From Spodoptera frugiperda (Eukaryota; Arthropoda; Insecta; Lepidoptera; Noctuidae): 64,000 nucleotides of DNA. The position numbers and the translations under genes are program-made. Below the pieces are notes generated by a model. That model had not been told where the DNA came from, searched no databases, and saw only the letters and a program-made list of their open reading frames with translations. Below, piece after piece: positions 11,601 through 24,100 of the stretch (positions are counted from its first letter, which is position 1; each line of letters begins with the position of its first letter). The stretch spans positions 11,697,774 to 11,761,773 of the forward strand of contig NC_064219.1 in the NCBI RefSeq assembly GCF_023101765.2. The letters run 5' to 3'.

Positions 11601-14600
11601 GTCGTTTGTAACTCGGAGGATCCATCAATCTCGGCCGTCCATAGCGCGCGCAGACATCTCATTGCAACCGGAAGTCATCAATGTCCACTACAATAAGCAT
11701 TGAAGGAACATTACTCATGAGTCGGGAGTCCGCCTGAACAGCAGCAGCAGCAGTGTGTGAGTGTAGTTTGATTGTGTGGTCAATAGTAATAAGTGGAATA
11801 ACAATAATTGCCTACATGCTCATTTTGATATGTGTGTGTGTCTGTGTGTGTGACCTACGATTAAAACCATCCATCCTCCCGGAGTGAGACGAGTAATGGC
11901 CTCTTATTAGATAATTACAGGGTCGCCGTCGCTCGGCTAGTTTATTTCTCTCACCTCCGAATCAAAACCGGATCAAACTATCATTACAATGGGTTTGCAT
12001 CAATCAATCCGCGTCACTTGTCGGAGATAAATCTCGCTACTAAATATTTATGTATAATTTCACTGGACGCTTCCATCCGGCGGCATCACGCGGGATACAG
12101 TTACAGAACAATTAAGTACGTGAGTGCAATGCGCGCGCGCACTATCTGTGGCGAGATGCGCTCGCGCCGCGCCCGCATACTAACTGCCGGTAATGTTGGG
12201 CTGGCCGGTGTCCACACCACGGTGTCCACGGTCCACACAGAGGCCATGCTGTCCAGCCCTGGCAGCACTCTGTCGAGGCTCGTGAAGAGAAACTGGCGCG
12301 GGACGTGGCGATATTTTATTCTTGGTCAAGCGATTAGATTTGACGAGTGACTCGAGATTGATTGGTTGCTTGCTACTACTGTCTGTAATAAACTAGTACA
12401 TCAATAAATGATTATAGTTTCTTTAAATGCAGTTTGTACCAGCACAATCCATCAGAACCACTGCAGCACTACGTTTCGTCACTACACGCGATCATCTCCT
12501 GCCAGCAGTCAGCTTCCCACACAGTGTGGCCGCGCCCTCACACCGCTCGGGAAATGGGAACGAGCCAAAAGTTGAGGAGGTCCGACGGAGTGATCGCCCG
12601 GAGATAGCAGTAATAACTATAATATTATGTACGATAACTACAATAACCGTCACTTGGCATGCGCGCGCGCACGTCTGCGCGTGAGTCGTGCGCGTGACGG
12701 GGGCGGGGCCACAGGACGCTGTTTGGTAGGCAGCTTAATTTGATTAGGTTTCTGATTACGATTATGTTCCTGTGCTTAGTTACTTTATTATGTGACTACA
12801 GTGACTGATGTGGACACACAGATAGTGTTTGTTGCTTTATTAGAACATGACGTTACGTCATCATTATCTAGCTATATAGGTACATATAATTGTAAGTTAC
12901 CTGAACTCTAGAACTCAGTACTGAAATACACAATTATTGATCTACAAAATGATTCATCAATATTTAGAGGTCGTCGTTTGTTTGTAGTGTTACAGCTGAG
13001 TGAAAATGTCAACGAATACGGTACAAGGTGAGACAATCGCGGACCCCGGACCCTGACAGGAAGCAACCGGGATAACGCTAACATGATGATGATGAGAAGG
13101 TGAGACGAACGCGGCAATTAGAAGGGGAATTGGAGCAGTATTATGAAAGAAACATTTCATATTGTGATACCGACTGATAACAGAGTCGAAGTAAAAGATG
13201 TGATCAACCGAATAGAAATATAATGGAGGACAGAGGACGAGTTTAATTTCAGTAAAGAGACCAAGCTGACCTGCCTCCCTGCGTGAGCACTCTCATGGAC
13301 AAACCATGCAACAGACAATATACCTGAAGCAGGTTACTTGTTTGTGACTCCTGTACATTTACATTACAATTTACAAAGCAACTAATTCCATGGCTGCTGT
13401 AATGGTACACGACGTGGTATTTATGGAGGCAGTACTGCCACTGCCGCCAGCTACGGTGGAACTTTTATTGTGATGGGCATTAAAGTGTTCCTCCGTAGAG
13501 TACGTAACATTGAATCACAATTACATTAAAAGGTCCCGGCTCAATCAGAGCGCCAATAAATAGTGGCCCCAGCCCGAACCACTTACTGACCATATCTTAA
13601 TATAAAAAGAACATCTCCAGTTTAAATTGAGATGCTGTATTCATTAAGATGCGTCCGAGTGTGGCCCATAAAGTTGCCCATTAGTGGCCGGTGGGCTATC
13701 TTAATGAGCGCGTCACGGCGATGCGATTGGCGCGGAGATACTGCGCCGGCGCACGCTGGAACACTATTGATTACGTACTCGGTTTGCGGGCACTTATCGG
13801 ACCGCGCATATTTATGCTCCGTCACACTTTTATGTAGATTGATGTTCTCTTCGGCAATTTGCGTTGTGCAATGCGACCAACTGCGGGGCGCGTGGCGCAG
13901 CTTCACATACCGAGCAGTATTTCGCTGACCTCTGATCTTTTTGTAATCTCTGGGTGCACATTACCAATCGATGAAAATTATCGGCCGATGCACCTGACAC
14001 CCGACACACACAGCCTGTACCTTGTCACCACGTCACCCGACACTGACGACGTACTAAGCCTCCCGCTGTTTGGTCACATCGCGTTAATTGCGCCCGCGCA
14101 GCCTCCGCACTATCTCAATGTTTATTATTATTTCGCCACTTAGCTCCCTCCTCATTTGAATACTGGCGGCATCACGTTACACTTGCTCCGTCAACTAACA
14201 AGATACCAGTAATGCATATTGCTACACGTCATAATTTAGATAAATAAATAATTAACGCTTACAACACACGAATTAAAAGTATTCAACAGGTTTATACTGT
14301 AAACGAGCGTCGTTATGGTTCCAATAATTACAAATAACACTCAAACCGTGTGTAAGTAACAATCTCCTCGGATCTCGCCGGTGTCGGCATTCAATGTAAA
14401 TGTTCTCAGTTCATATTATTGCCGATAAAAGTAAATGGCGCTGCTCTCACGCGACGGCTCAAGGAAAATCATTACAATATTTGAAATGAAGTCAGATTTT
14501 ATTTTGACGAGGATTGAATGAGGATAAAGATGTACGGAGGGACAGTGTGTCTATGGTTAAGAAAAGAAATACTTCCTGTATAATAGGTACTGGTATATTT

Positions 14601-17600
14601 ATACAACGGATTATAAAAATATATGAGAAAAATATGAGGAAAAGAAAACAAAAGTATAATACTTTATGCGCGCGACGCGCGCATGTGATGCTTGTACAGC
14701 TGCTCGGGCGAAAGTGGCGAGTCGCGATCTTCCCTTTGATGCCGTCACTTTTTCCGTCGCCAGCCAGCAAACAAAAAGTATTTATACGTAAGGTTTTATG
14801 TTCGTTCAGACGTTTCCGAACATCTATGGTGTCTGTAGTGGGAGTCTTCCTTCCTCAGCTGGCTACATGTGACACATTGTATAAAGGCGGGTACTAGCCA
14901 TGTAACGTGTATCCGGATAGTTCAATCCAATAGTACATGTACATCTATCGCATCTTCATTTACATTCATGACATTCGTCAATCTGGAATCGTCCGTTGTG
15001 GACAATTGTATAATGTATGGTGAGTCTCAATAATTGTAAATGTACTGTATCACTCGGTTGGAAATATTGCAGTATTGTATCTGTGTGCATTATTCAGCAG
15101 TGCAGCGTCGTGCCGGCGCTCTCCAGGCAGCGGGCGGCTGCAGGCTGCCACAAACACTAACTACCCACAAAAACGATACTCCGCTGATAATAATGATGTA
15201 AATACGTTCCAATAAGGTAAACAACGCCTTAATAGTTCAATACATGAACGAATAAACGCCGCCGCGGCCTTTTCCAGAAAGAAATATGGCGGCCAGTCGG
15301 CACATGCGCGTTGCAGAGGGCGGACGTGCGCGCGCGCAAATTATTGCAGCTATTAGTAACGTGCACTGGCTGGCCCTAATTGGATGGCTGCAGTCACGAA
15401 AACTTCAGAGATGAGAATATGCTGTCCTGTACAGTTTTATTTATTATTTATGCACTCCGCTCATTAACCCGGGTCGCGGCAGGCCACGCGAGCCGAGCGC
15501 GATATTCATTAAATATTTCGGATTAGTCTCGGCGTCGCGGCTTAGGCTTGGTAACCTGGTAGAGACCGTGAAGAGGATGCCCCAGCAGTATGCAAACTAC
15601 ATCACTATCTGAACAGAGACCCCGCTCCACGCGGACCTCTCACATATCAGCTAGTTCCCTGCAGCATTACTCAGCGACTGCTGCGCCTGGCTGCTGAGTT
15701 TATGATCCAATAAGTGCGGGGCTGGCTGCCACCGTGTCAGCTAATGCTCTCCTTAATTGAGAATAAATTTGCGTAAGAATCGAAGCAGCGTGCGAGCCGC
15801 GACGTCGCGAGTTATGGACGATAGTGTAACTGTAATTGCGTGCATTGTGACAATGTGCGGCGGGCGGCAGGCAGCGCCGCGCCGCGTCAACTCTCACACG
15901 GTGCACGTGTCGCCTTGTTAACACTCGCATGGACGCGACTGTCTCACCACGCGAGGTGTCACGTACTTTACACACATTAAAATATCTTCCAATGGATTAG
16001 CCAGACTAATTAAATTAGATACAATTAAATGGCTGAACCTCCGCGACTTGTAATGTCGGTCGTGACTTCCTTCTTTACTACAAGTACGTCCTCATTGACA
16101 AATGAGTTCCGTCATTGGCTGGAGCAGTGGGGGGCCCGCGGTGCCCCGGCGCGCCCCGTGTACCGGGCCGCCGGCCGGGCCCCTGACTGGGCCCCGCACT
16201 CCGGGCGAACCCGCGATTTATAACAATCTTTATTGATCGCACCATCTAATTGAGTGCAACTGTCTCAGGGTTGACAACGTCGAAATTATCTTAGAATAAA
16301 ATACCATCTATAATTTTATAGATTTTGGCACATGTAAAAGCATGACACCCAGTTTATATAGTAATGTTATAATTTCAATTGTGTAATTATGTCCTTCTTG
16401 CTATTTCCCATACACCGGACAAAATTGTATTCCATCCGAGCTATTGGGCCAAGGAAACTACTTGTTTACAATAAGAAGTTCTTATGAAGGTACCTAGATA
16501 TTTACTTAAAGGCTTTTATTAGATAAGTACAAAATTAAATATAAGACAATAACAATGAGAACGAGACAACCCTGTCCGAGCTGCGTCTGCGCAAGTAAAT
16601 CGTAAGAAGATCAATCGTTTGGCGGCGGCTGATGGTTTTACAAGGTTTGACATGTTAAATGATGCCGAGAATTAGACCATCCTGCAGTTTGTACACACAA
16701 TTATATACACTCGTCCCGCCGTCGCAGGCTGAACGCTATCAATTAACTATCGATAGCAATTTGTATTGGCTAATAACTGATTGCTTCAACTTTTTATTGG
16801 AGCATTCAAATATAATTTGTTCTGAATGTGCTACTTGCGCCCTCTACCGCTGTTACAGGTCAATGTGTATCGTCTGCGAGTGCGAGTACATGCGGCCGGG
16901 GGTCTCACGCCATGTTCTCATTTTTAATGAATTTACTTTCGTTAACATTCATAACTTATTTTGTACATTGTAGTTACATAGATAAATGATTTGCAAAATG
17001 ATTCAGTTTCTTCAACTTCAGTGAACTAATTATTTATGTATCTCCACAACAACGCGACGCTAAACTATCCCGGAGCTACAAGCTTTCGAAACTCGTTCCC
17101 GAGTCATTGAAAGTGGAACATTCCCATCCACTCGTGCGCAGGCCGGCACTGAGCACTCGAGCCCCGGCCCTGCCTGCCTACAAACGACCTGTAATCGAAT
17201 ATTAATTATTGACACTCCCTCTTCCCGTGAAGCCCGCCATTGTCCCGCTTATGGCGTTTACACGCTGTTTTTGTGGCCTACACAAATATTGACACAGACG
17301 GACAAACAGACAACGATGCCTCACATGAATATTTGGGTCGTGAGCGACACACTTGCACACGTCGTGGGTTTGATTCTGGCTTCAGATAAAAAATCTCCGC
17401 GGTTTGTGGGATTTTTATTTCTATTTGTATTCGTTCCTGATATGTTTGGTTAAAGTAATTGGGTGGGTGACGTCGGCGGGCGCCGCGTCCCAGGTGTCGA
17501 GCGTGTGAGCGTGTGGTACCTGTTCGGATGGTGCGACTGCTGATGTGATCACGATACCGCGCCGTCATTTGTTAATGACATGTGAACATTTCACTCGTAT

Positions 17601-17835
17601 GAGAAGTTTCGCCAAAAATTATCCGCAGGCACACAACACACGCAGTGCTTACATAATGTAAAAGTTCCACACACACACATGCGTGGCCCGTGTAGGTCGG
17701 AGATGATATTTGGCGATGGTATCACTAGAATGTTACGGTGTGTGCTTAGTGCGGCGGTTTCCATATATTTTCCGCACATCAACAACTTCAATAAGTTATT
17801 ACGATTTTATTAGAAATATACATTATCTACCTACT
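11601..17835. other. Non-coding stretch, no gene seen
   Basis: No recognisable exon or RNA gene. The 94-127 codon frames near 12.0, 13.6-14.1 and 14.5 kb overlap other frames and have no domain. GCGC-NN-GCGC words with non-NRF1 centres occur at 12131 (GC), 13743 (CG) and 15328 (GC). A short, very GC-rich block lies at 16120-16220. A short TG-rich run lies near 11830-11855. Confidence 0.5.
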
Positions 17836-17837
17836 AG

Positions 17838-18440
17838 TTGAAATTATGCGTCTTCAGTTTGCGCGCCGACGTGTGTCGCCGGGGCGAAACTCCATTGCCG
17901 CGCCAGATAAGTGCGTGGCGGGACGAGCTCCGGCGCGATCTCATGGCGGAATGGCAGCAACGACTGTCGCAACCGAGGGCTGGGCTCGCTGTCATCGCAG
18001 CGGTAAGTCCCCTCTTTGAGGAGTGGCTAGAGAGGCGCCACGGCGTCCTCACCTACCGCCTAACGCAGGTGCTTACCGGACATGGGAGTTTCGGTAGGTT
18101 CCTGTTCCTTATTGGGCGGGAGGAAACGCCCAGGTGTCATCACTGTGAGGACCGCCCGGAGGACACGGTAGAACATACGGTGGCGGTGTGCCCTGCGTGG
18201 GCTGAGCACCGCCAAGTCCTCAGGGATGTGGTCGGCGACGGCGACCTCTCGCGCCCGGCACTGGTTCAGGCCATGGTGCGGAGCGAGAGGGACTGGGATG
18301 CCGTCTCCTCCTTCTGCGAAGCAGTCATGCTAGCTAAGGAGGAGGCGGGGCGCGTGAGAGAACAAACCTCCTCACGCCCCAGCCGTCGCGAAAGACACTC
18401 CGGGCGTAGGGGATCCCGAGACGATCTCCGGCCACCGTAA
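17838..18440 (+). pseudogene. C-terminal part of R1-clade ORF2 protein
   Basis: The open stretch encodes the end of a non-LTR retrotransposon ORF2 protein, beyond the endonuclease and reverse transcriptase cores, so it has no catalytic site. Landmarks counted from the TTG at 17838: the phrase RRHGVLTYRLTQVLTGHGSF (residues about 67-85), then a CCHC zinc finger, C100-x2-C103-x9-H113-x4-C118, typical of the C-terminus of R1-clade elements (R1, TRAS, SART, Waldo), then a charged, arginine-rich tail. The TTG and the next three codons lie in the target duplication, so they are host DNA and the native start is absent. The frame is unbroken up to the TAA at 18438. Clade assignment rests on remembered family patterns. 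Confidence 0.85.
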
Positions 18441-18754
18441 GTGCGGGCCTGCGGACGGCGAGCAAGGGTAGCTCACCGCCCGAACAGAACCAGACCCGTG
18501 CGTGCGGCGCGTCGCGTTCCGCGCGCGCCTCAAAGAGCCATCAGACCACCACAGATGGGGCCCAATAGGGCTGATGCCTGATCCGGAGCTGCGGACTACC
18601 TAGCGGGTTTACCGGGGCTCCGGCTCGAAAAGCAGGAGAAGGAACGGGGTGGTTTTTAGTCAGTAAGAGTGTGACACTCCCTCTCGCCTCGCCCAAGGCC
18701 AGAAAAGTCATTGGATGATTTTCCCCCTCAAAAAAAAAAAAAAAAAAAAAAAAG
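17848..18754 (+). mobile_element. 5'-truncated R1-clade LINE with 12-bp target duplication
   Basis: This copy holds the 3' end of a non-LTR retrotransposon: the end of ORF2, a 3' UTR of about 290 bases, then an uninterrupted run of about 24 A. It is flanked by identical 12-base copies of AGTTGAAATTAT at 17836-17847 and 18755-18766, the signature of target-primed reverse transcription. The exact flanks, the long A tail and the still-open frame point to a fairly recent insertion. Two older copies of the same 3' UTR lie at 3672-3878 and 26254-26386 in the opposite orientation. Confidence 0.9.
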
Positions 18755-18766
18755 AGTTGAAATTAT

Positions 18767-19635
18767 TACATTTTCACAATGGTTTTACTTATATAAGGCT
18801 CGCTAATGCCTCCCAGACGCGCAGTACGCGCAGTATGCCCGCCGCCCGCTCCGCTCGTCACGGTGCTCGCGGCCGGAGTTCGCAGGTCGCGCAGTGATTG
18901 ACCATTGTTGTCAGTGGCCGCGTGTCACTGATCAGCCGGAGACGGCGCACCAACAGAACTCTTGCCGAGCACAGATGAACTAGCAAATGGAGTAATAGCT
19001 CCGCCACACCTGGAAACTTGCGTATTGGATCTACAAATAAAAAGTTTAGAGGTTATTTAGTGATTAAACCAGTAAAACTTGATGGAACTGATTACATTAG
19101 CGTGCCTTATTTTAAAATCGGTTGCTGCACAATAAGCACTCAATGGAGAAATATTTGTAGACCGGATGAAGTCCGCGGGCACTCCATTAGCTATCTCCTC
19201 CGCGTCGGCTGTCAGTTTCCGATAAGCATCACCAGTTTAAGTTTAGGTAATGTTTCTTTGTTACCATTGTCCGTTGTTTGGTAACCGCCTCATTAACTGG
19301 ACCCTTATCTGTGAAGTATCTACGTTATTTCTTTTGAAGCAATACTCAATACATTTTGAAAATAATGTTCAATATAATGCTTGCAATAGAGATGTGTATC
19401 TCCAACGACAACAACTCGCTCGTGTCTGCGCCTGCGCCGCGTCGCCGTGTGCCGGACGATGATGCTGTGGATTACTCACCGAGGGTGCTGGCCGGACATA
19501 TTCCAGACATTAATCATACTACAGCAGGTTTACAGAGTTTAATTAAAGAAAACGATTCGATGACAGGCATTTTAATTAATTCTTTTATGAATAGTGATTA
19601 CCTTTTGACATTTACAATTGATCAATCTATATCTA
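18767..19635. other. Non-coding gap between LINE and Helitron
   Basis: No gene or repeat is recognised here apart from one NRF1-like site at 19428. A frame open from 19356 runs across the Helitron border into its low-complexity array and is not a gene. Confidence 0.5.
19428..19437. promoter_or_regulatory. Isolated NRF1-like site, CT centre
   Basis: GCGCCTGCGC, the reverse complement of the AG-centred form, lies 200 bases before the Helitron's 5' end and therefore in host DNA. Confidence 0.35.
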
Positions 19636-19754
19636 TCTATACATATAATAAAATCGTAGAAAAGTGCTGTCTGTACATTGAAAATAAAAATAAAAAAAAT
19701 AGCAGGGGTTATTGTTATGTCGATGTCGAACCCAAAAATGTAATTAACTTTTTT

Positions 19755-19826
19755 TTTGTCTGTTTGTCTGTTTGTCTGTTTGTCTGTTTGTCTGTTTGTC
19801 TGTTTGTCTGTTTGTCTGTTCGTCTG
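19755..19826. repeat. TTTGTCTG octamer array
   Basis: There are eight exact copies of TTTGTCTG and a ninth with one change, near the Helitron's 5' end. Such arrays are common inside lepidopteran Helitrons and vary in copy number. Confidence 0.9.
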
Positions 19827-20120
19827 TGCGCGCTAATCTCAGAAACGGCTGATCCGAGTTGGATGCGGTTTTCACGAATATATTGTGGGATGCTTAAATT
19901 TACATTTAGTGTTTGTTTCATGTCAATCGGTTCATAAATAAAAAAGTTATGTCAAATTAAAGAATCACGTCGAACATTCTATGCTTATACCATTAATCTC
20001 CGCAACTATTTGACGGATTTGGTTGAAATTTGGTACAGATATAGTTTAGAACCTTAGAAAGGACATAGATATATTTTTATTTCAAAAATCAAAAAATAAA
20101 AATAAGAAATAAATTATTTA

Positions 20121-20420
20121 TAAATAATTCTATGTCGATCGTTACACGACTTCGGTTCATGTTATTGTTTTAATTCATCGAAAAAAAGTAAATAAATAGT
20201 AAAAAGGTATGAAAAAAATAATATCAATATAATAAAACATTTAGTACAAAGAAAATGCTCTAACGGAGTATAGATAATTCTATGTCGATCGTTACACGAC
20301 TTCGGTTCATGTTATTGTTTTAATTCATCGAAAAAAAGTAAATAAATAGTAAAAAGGTATGAAAAAAATAATATCAATATAATTAAACTTTTAGTACAAA
20401 GAAAATGCCCGAACGGAGTA
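20121..20420. repeat. 150-bp tandem duplication inside the Helitron
   Basis: Copy one is 20121-20270 and copy two is 20271-20420. Comparing them by eye I find only about five differences, most of them near the right end of the unit (for example AATAAAACAT against AATTAAACTT). A partial third start (TAAATAA) follows. The near identity suggests a young duplication. Confidence 0.85.
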
Positions 20421-21094
20421 TAAATAAATAATCCAAGTTGTCTTTATCCTCGATAGATGGCGTTGGGATCGAAATAGATCGCGCTATGGTTTCGTTACAT
20501 TCATTTGGTTGGGTATCGGCCGAGCGCTTCGGTACTATCGTAGAAAAAGTGTATTATCAGTCGTATGATTATTTGTCTGTAGTGGTCCTGCTGTTTCGTA
20601 TATTCTAAATTGGTTTCGTTGTATTTGTCAATTAATAAGTTTATTTGTTGGGTTTTCCTGGTTTTTTGGTTAAACTATTTAACGTAGGTTTAGTTTGATA
20701 TCGATTATTAGTAGTTACTGTAGTTAGTTTTTTTAATAAAATTGTAAGTCTAATTTATAAATTAATTGGATTAGATTTAAGTCGTTTCTTTTAAATTATT
20801 TAGTTTAAGCTTGGTTATTATAGCATAGAGGATAGGTTGTAATATAGTTTCTTTTTTAATTGTTATAAATTCGTAATTCGTAGCTTTCTTTAGTTTTAAG
20901 TTAGTTTAAGTCCGTTTATAAACTATTTTTTCAATGCCCTAAGTGAGTATACATCTATTAAATTCAAACGCAGAGCTCATTATGTTGATTTTTGAAGAGT
21001 TCCCTGGAATATCTTCCACATCTCATTTTTGAAGAGATCCCGCGAGATCGGGAACTATGTGGTTAAAACCAAAAATTTGCCGGAAGTCACTATT

Positions 21095-21125
21095 CCACGC
21101 GAACGAAGTCGCGGGCAAAAGCTAG
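21095..21125 (+). other. Helitron 3' terminal hairpin and CTAG end
   Basis: Stem arms CCaCGCG (21095-21101, with A bulged) and CGCGGG (21110-21115) enclose loop AACGAAGT. Ten bases later the element ends with CTAG, followed by a T of the target. Confidence 0.7.
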
Positions 21126-24100
21126 TACTTCATATGTTCCTAAAATTGTTGGTTCAAAATGTCCACAAACACAAAGTCCTGCGTCCAAATAAACCAGCAA
21201 TACTTGGACATAAAACCTATCTAGAGTCACACGACAGGGAAGCTCATGTCAAGCAATGTAGTTGGAGAATGTCTCTTGATTCAGAGCACCCAGCAGTACA
21301 GTTACACCAGCATGGTGCATGGGCCGCCCGGTCCACCGCGCCCCGCCCCTGATTGCCCAACCATTAGCTAAACGACCATAAACCACGTCTTAATTCTAAG
21401 TTAATCGGATCCCCCGCATCGATACCATTCGATACTGTCCGATACTATAATCGATACTTCCGAGATCCGATCCGATAGTTCTCGTATAAACATACATAAG
21501 TTAGCACCATGAGCTTAGACGTTACGGCTAGCAGGGGTAACACGAGAGCTTCGCGGTGGGTCCCGGGTTCGATTTATGCGTTATGATGTAACAATGGTGC
21601 GGTTTGGGCAGAGAATCATTTCCTAAATGCGTTGTAATGTGATAACGTGTTAGTGAAGTATCGAACATTGGCAACTTGTAATGTAACGTGTGTCCACAGT
21701 CACAAGATACAAGACGACTGCCTAAATTATAAGTAAAGATTTCAAATGTTGTGTGAGTTTATGCCCTCGGCTGCGCGTGAAAATACTGCTCTGGTCAGAT
21801 TTTCTTCAACATGCAGAAAGAAATCGGTTATCAATTATACTTATACACAGACAAGTAGAGGTAAACATGATGGTGGGACTCAGTGATCTTATTCGAATTA
21901 TTGGATGACGCTGTGGATGTGGAGCCGGTGATTGAACCGATGTTTGCGATCGCGGCCGACCTGTCAGGCGCTATATTTTTATAGGAGCGAGAGTATGTTT
22001 GTGTCGTACGTTTCCGTGCGCTGAGCAAACACGCGCCGTGCGCTGTGTGCGCTGTGCGCGGCCACTCAGGCGGCGGTTGTTATGACAACGCTACGAACAC
22101 GATTCTCCAATCAGCGGCAGGTCGCTGAGATGCGCGTGCGCACTATATCTTGTAGACGGAAGTTTATCCAATAACCGAGCAGTTTTATTAAGTTTTATAG
22201 ATCATCGTATTTAATGTACGCGACTTTCACATGAGATTAGCATTCACCATCTACTCGCGGCGCTGGATGACTTCATTGTCAACTTAACTACGTACTTACC
22301 TAGTTATACCGTATACAAGAACATCAAAGTACTAATCATACAATGTATTGAATGTATTTGACCACAATGTATTTGATTTGTGGTCGATCTAGAGCCGCGT
22401 GCGCAGCTCGTGGTCAGACCAATCAATCGATTGACTGGGATTCAATCTTGCGGTTACTGCCACCGACAAATCAAATATTTTGTGAAACTAGTTATTAGGT
22501 ACGTTATCTCAGGCATGACAACGTAGTCTGTGTATTAGAAAAATTAAAAATAATCGAGCTTACATAAATAACATGTGCGGAGCGCGGGTCGACAGAAGAA
22601 TATAAAGTCGATGTAATTATAAAGTTGTACCAGATTGCTAAATATGTAGCAACTGTAGTTGTTGCAATACCAGCCATAACTATTTTAACATTTTATTAAA
22701 TGTTTAACATTAACTCTGTGATACATTGCTTTTGTAATGACCTTAATGAATAGACATTATACAGTAGTGTGGGCCGGACTATCGATTGAAGTATAATCTA
22801 AATGTGACAAGATGGCAGAGCGGACACAGCCGGCAGGACGGCGGCTCCCATACACTGCAGCCACTGTGTGGAGCGGAACAGAAGGTGCACTCGACACAGA
22901 TACAATGACAGTGACGGTACTATCTTATGAACAATCGTCACTGCTGGTGACTGTTTGTCTTCCCAAACTAGTCTTCGTTCTTGGTCAAGCGGGAAAGTTG
23001 CAACCCATCGCGCTCCATTTCTAGGTTTTATCAAAACATTCTGTGACTTAACTCATCCACAAATAAAACTTCAATGTATGTAAGTCTCACACATGGTACT
23101 TCTGAAACTATGTTTAAATAGAGAACGGACGCAGACGCAGGCCACCCCGCAAGATGCGCGCGCGCAATCTTAATTGATCCACCGGCGGTACTCGAGCATA
23201 ATGAGCGTGTATGGGACAGTATCAGTGCAGTGACTGCGCTGATACAGTATCAGTATACCCAGTGAACGGAGTATTAAGTTAACTATTATTCTGTTTCGGA
23301 GTAACTTGTGTCGAAGCTACACAGTCTCTACACGGCTTCACATCAAGCTGCACTGATTACACGCTCATGAATTAACTTAATTTTCATTTGTCAGTATCCT
23401 ATTAGTTGTGTAGTAGATGTATACATTATTTATAAGTGGATGACAAAGTGAGAACCGACATAATATAATTTCCTGATTAAAGAAATAAGAGTGCAGCTCA
23501 TGCGCCCGCGCAGCTATACTGAGTAATAGCTCCAATTATACTGTTTCAGAACATTACGGAACGAATGACATCGGCGATAAATTGTGTACATTAAACAGCT
23601 CACAGCTTGTTAACGTGATATTAATGCGCGGTTCCAGCGTCCGCAACCCGCGGGTTAATCTCCGCAGATAAATGGTGTTTAGAACAAAAAATGCAGACAA
23701 TTAAGGCCCATATATTACGCAGGTAATCTCCTCATAATGAAAACAAATATTTAACTTATGCTAATCCTATGAATATCATCCATATCTTAATTCTCGATAA
23801 TATAATCGAAGTATAATTAATCGATAAGCAGTAGGAACGTCAGCGTCGCAGCGTCTGCCGCGAGTGTGCGTGACTGTACACTGTACTGTACGCGAGTGTA
23901 CGCGAGTGTGGCTCGCTGCAGTCGCGGGGAATGAACTAATTATACAAACAGCTTTGTACTAAATTATCTGTGGTGAGTGACCATTACACGTAATCACATA
24001 ACCTCACGAATGTTTCAACTTTAACATGAACCTGTTACAAGAAAGTTGAACCTTGAGAGCTGTCCGTCTTCATTGCAACTGATGCCGGCCACATATTGAT

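Larger units (their letters stand above)
19636..21125 (+). mobile_element. Non-autonomous Helitron, about 1.49 kb
   Basis: The left end begins TCTATACATATAATAAAA preceded by A. The right end is a hairpin followed by GCAAAAGCTAG and then T. This fits the Helitron rules of 5' TC, 3' hairpin plus CTRR, and insertion between A and T without target duplication. The phrase ACGAAGTCGCGGGCAAAAGC is a familiar lepidopteran Helitron tail. The interior has a TTTGTCTG array, a segment resembling other lepidopteran repeats (GATGCGGTTTTCACGAATAT), a 150-bp tandem duplication and an AT-rich filler. No Rep/helicase coding is visible, so it would depend on an autonomous partner. Confidence 0.75.

Noticed and set aside
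12131..12140. GC-centred words (also 6859, 15328, 23156, 37731, 44941, 47280, 59397) as NRF1 sites
   Set aside because: They are simple GC alternation and do not fit RCGCANGCGY, so they were kept out of the count of 40.
19356..19937. 193-codon open frame
   Set aside because: It crosses the Helitron border and is kept open by the TTTGTCTG array, which translates into a low-complexity Cys-Leu-Ser-Val-Phe repeat.
21530..21580. Possible SINE head from GGGTTCGATTTA with an upstream GGCTAGCAGGGG
   Set aside because: The B box is imperfect, the A box is poor and no familiar SINE body or tail follows.
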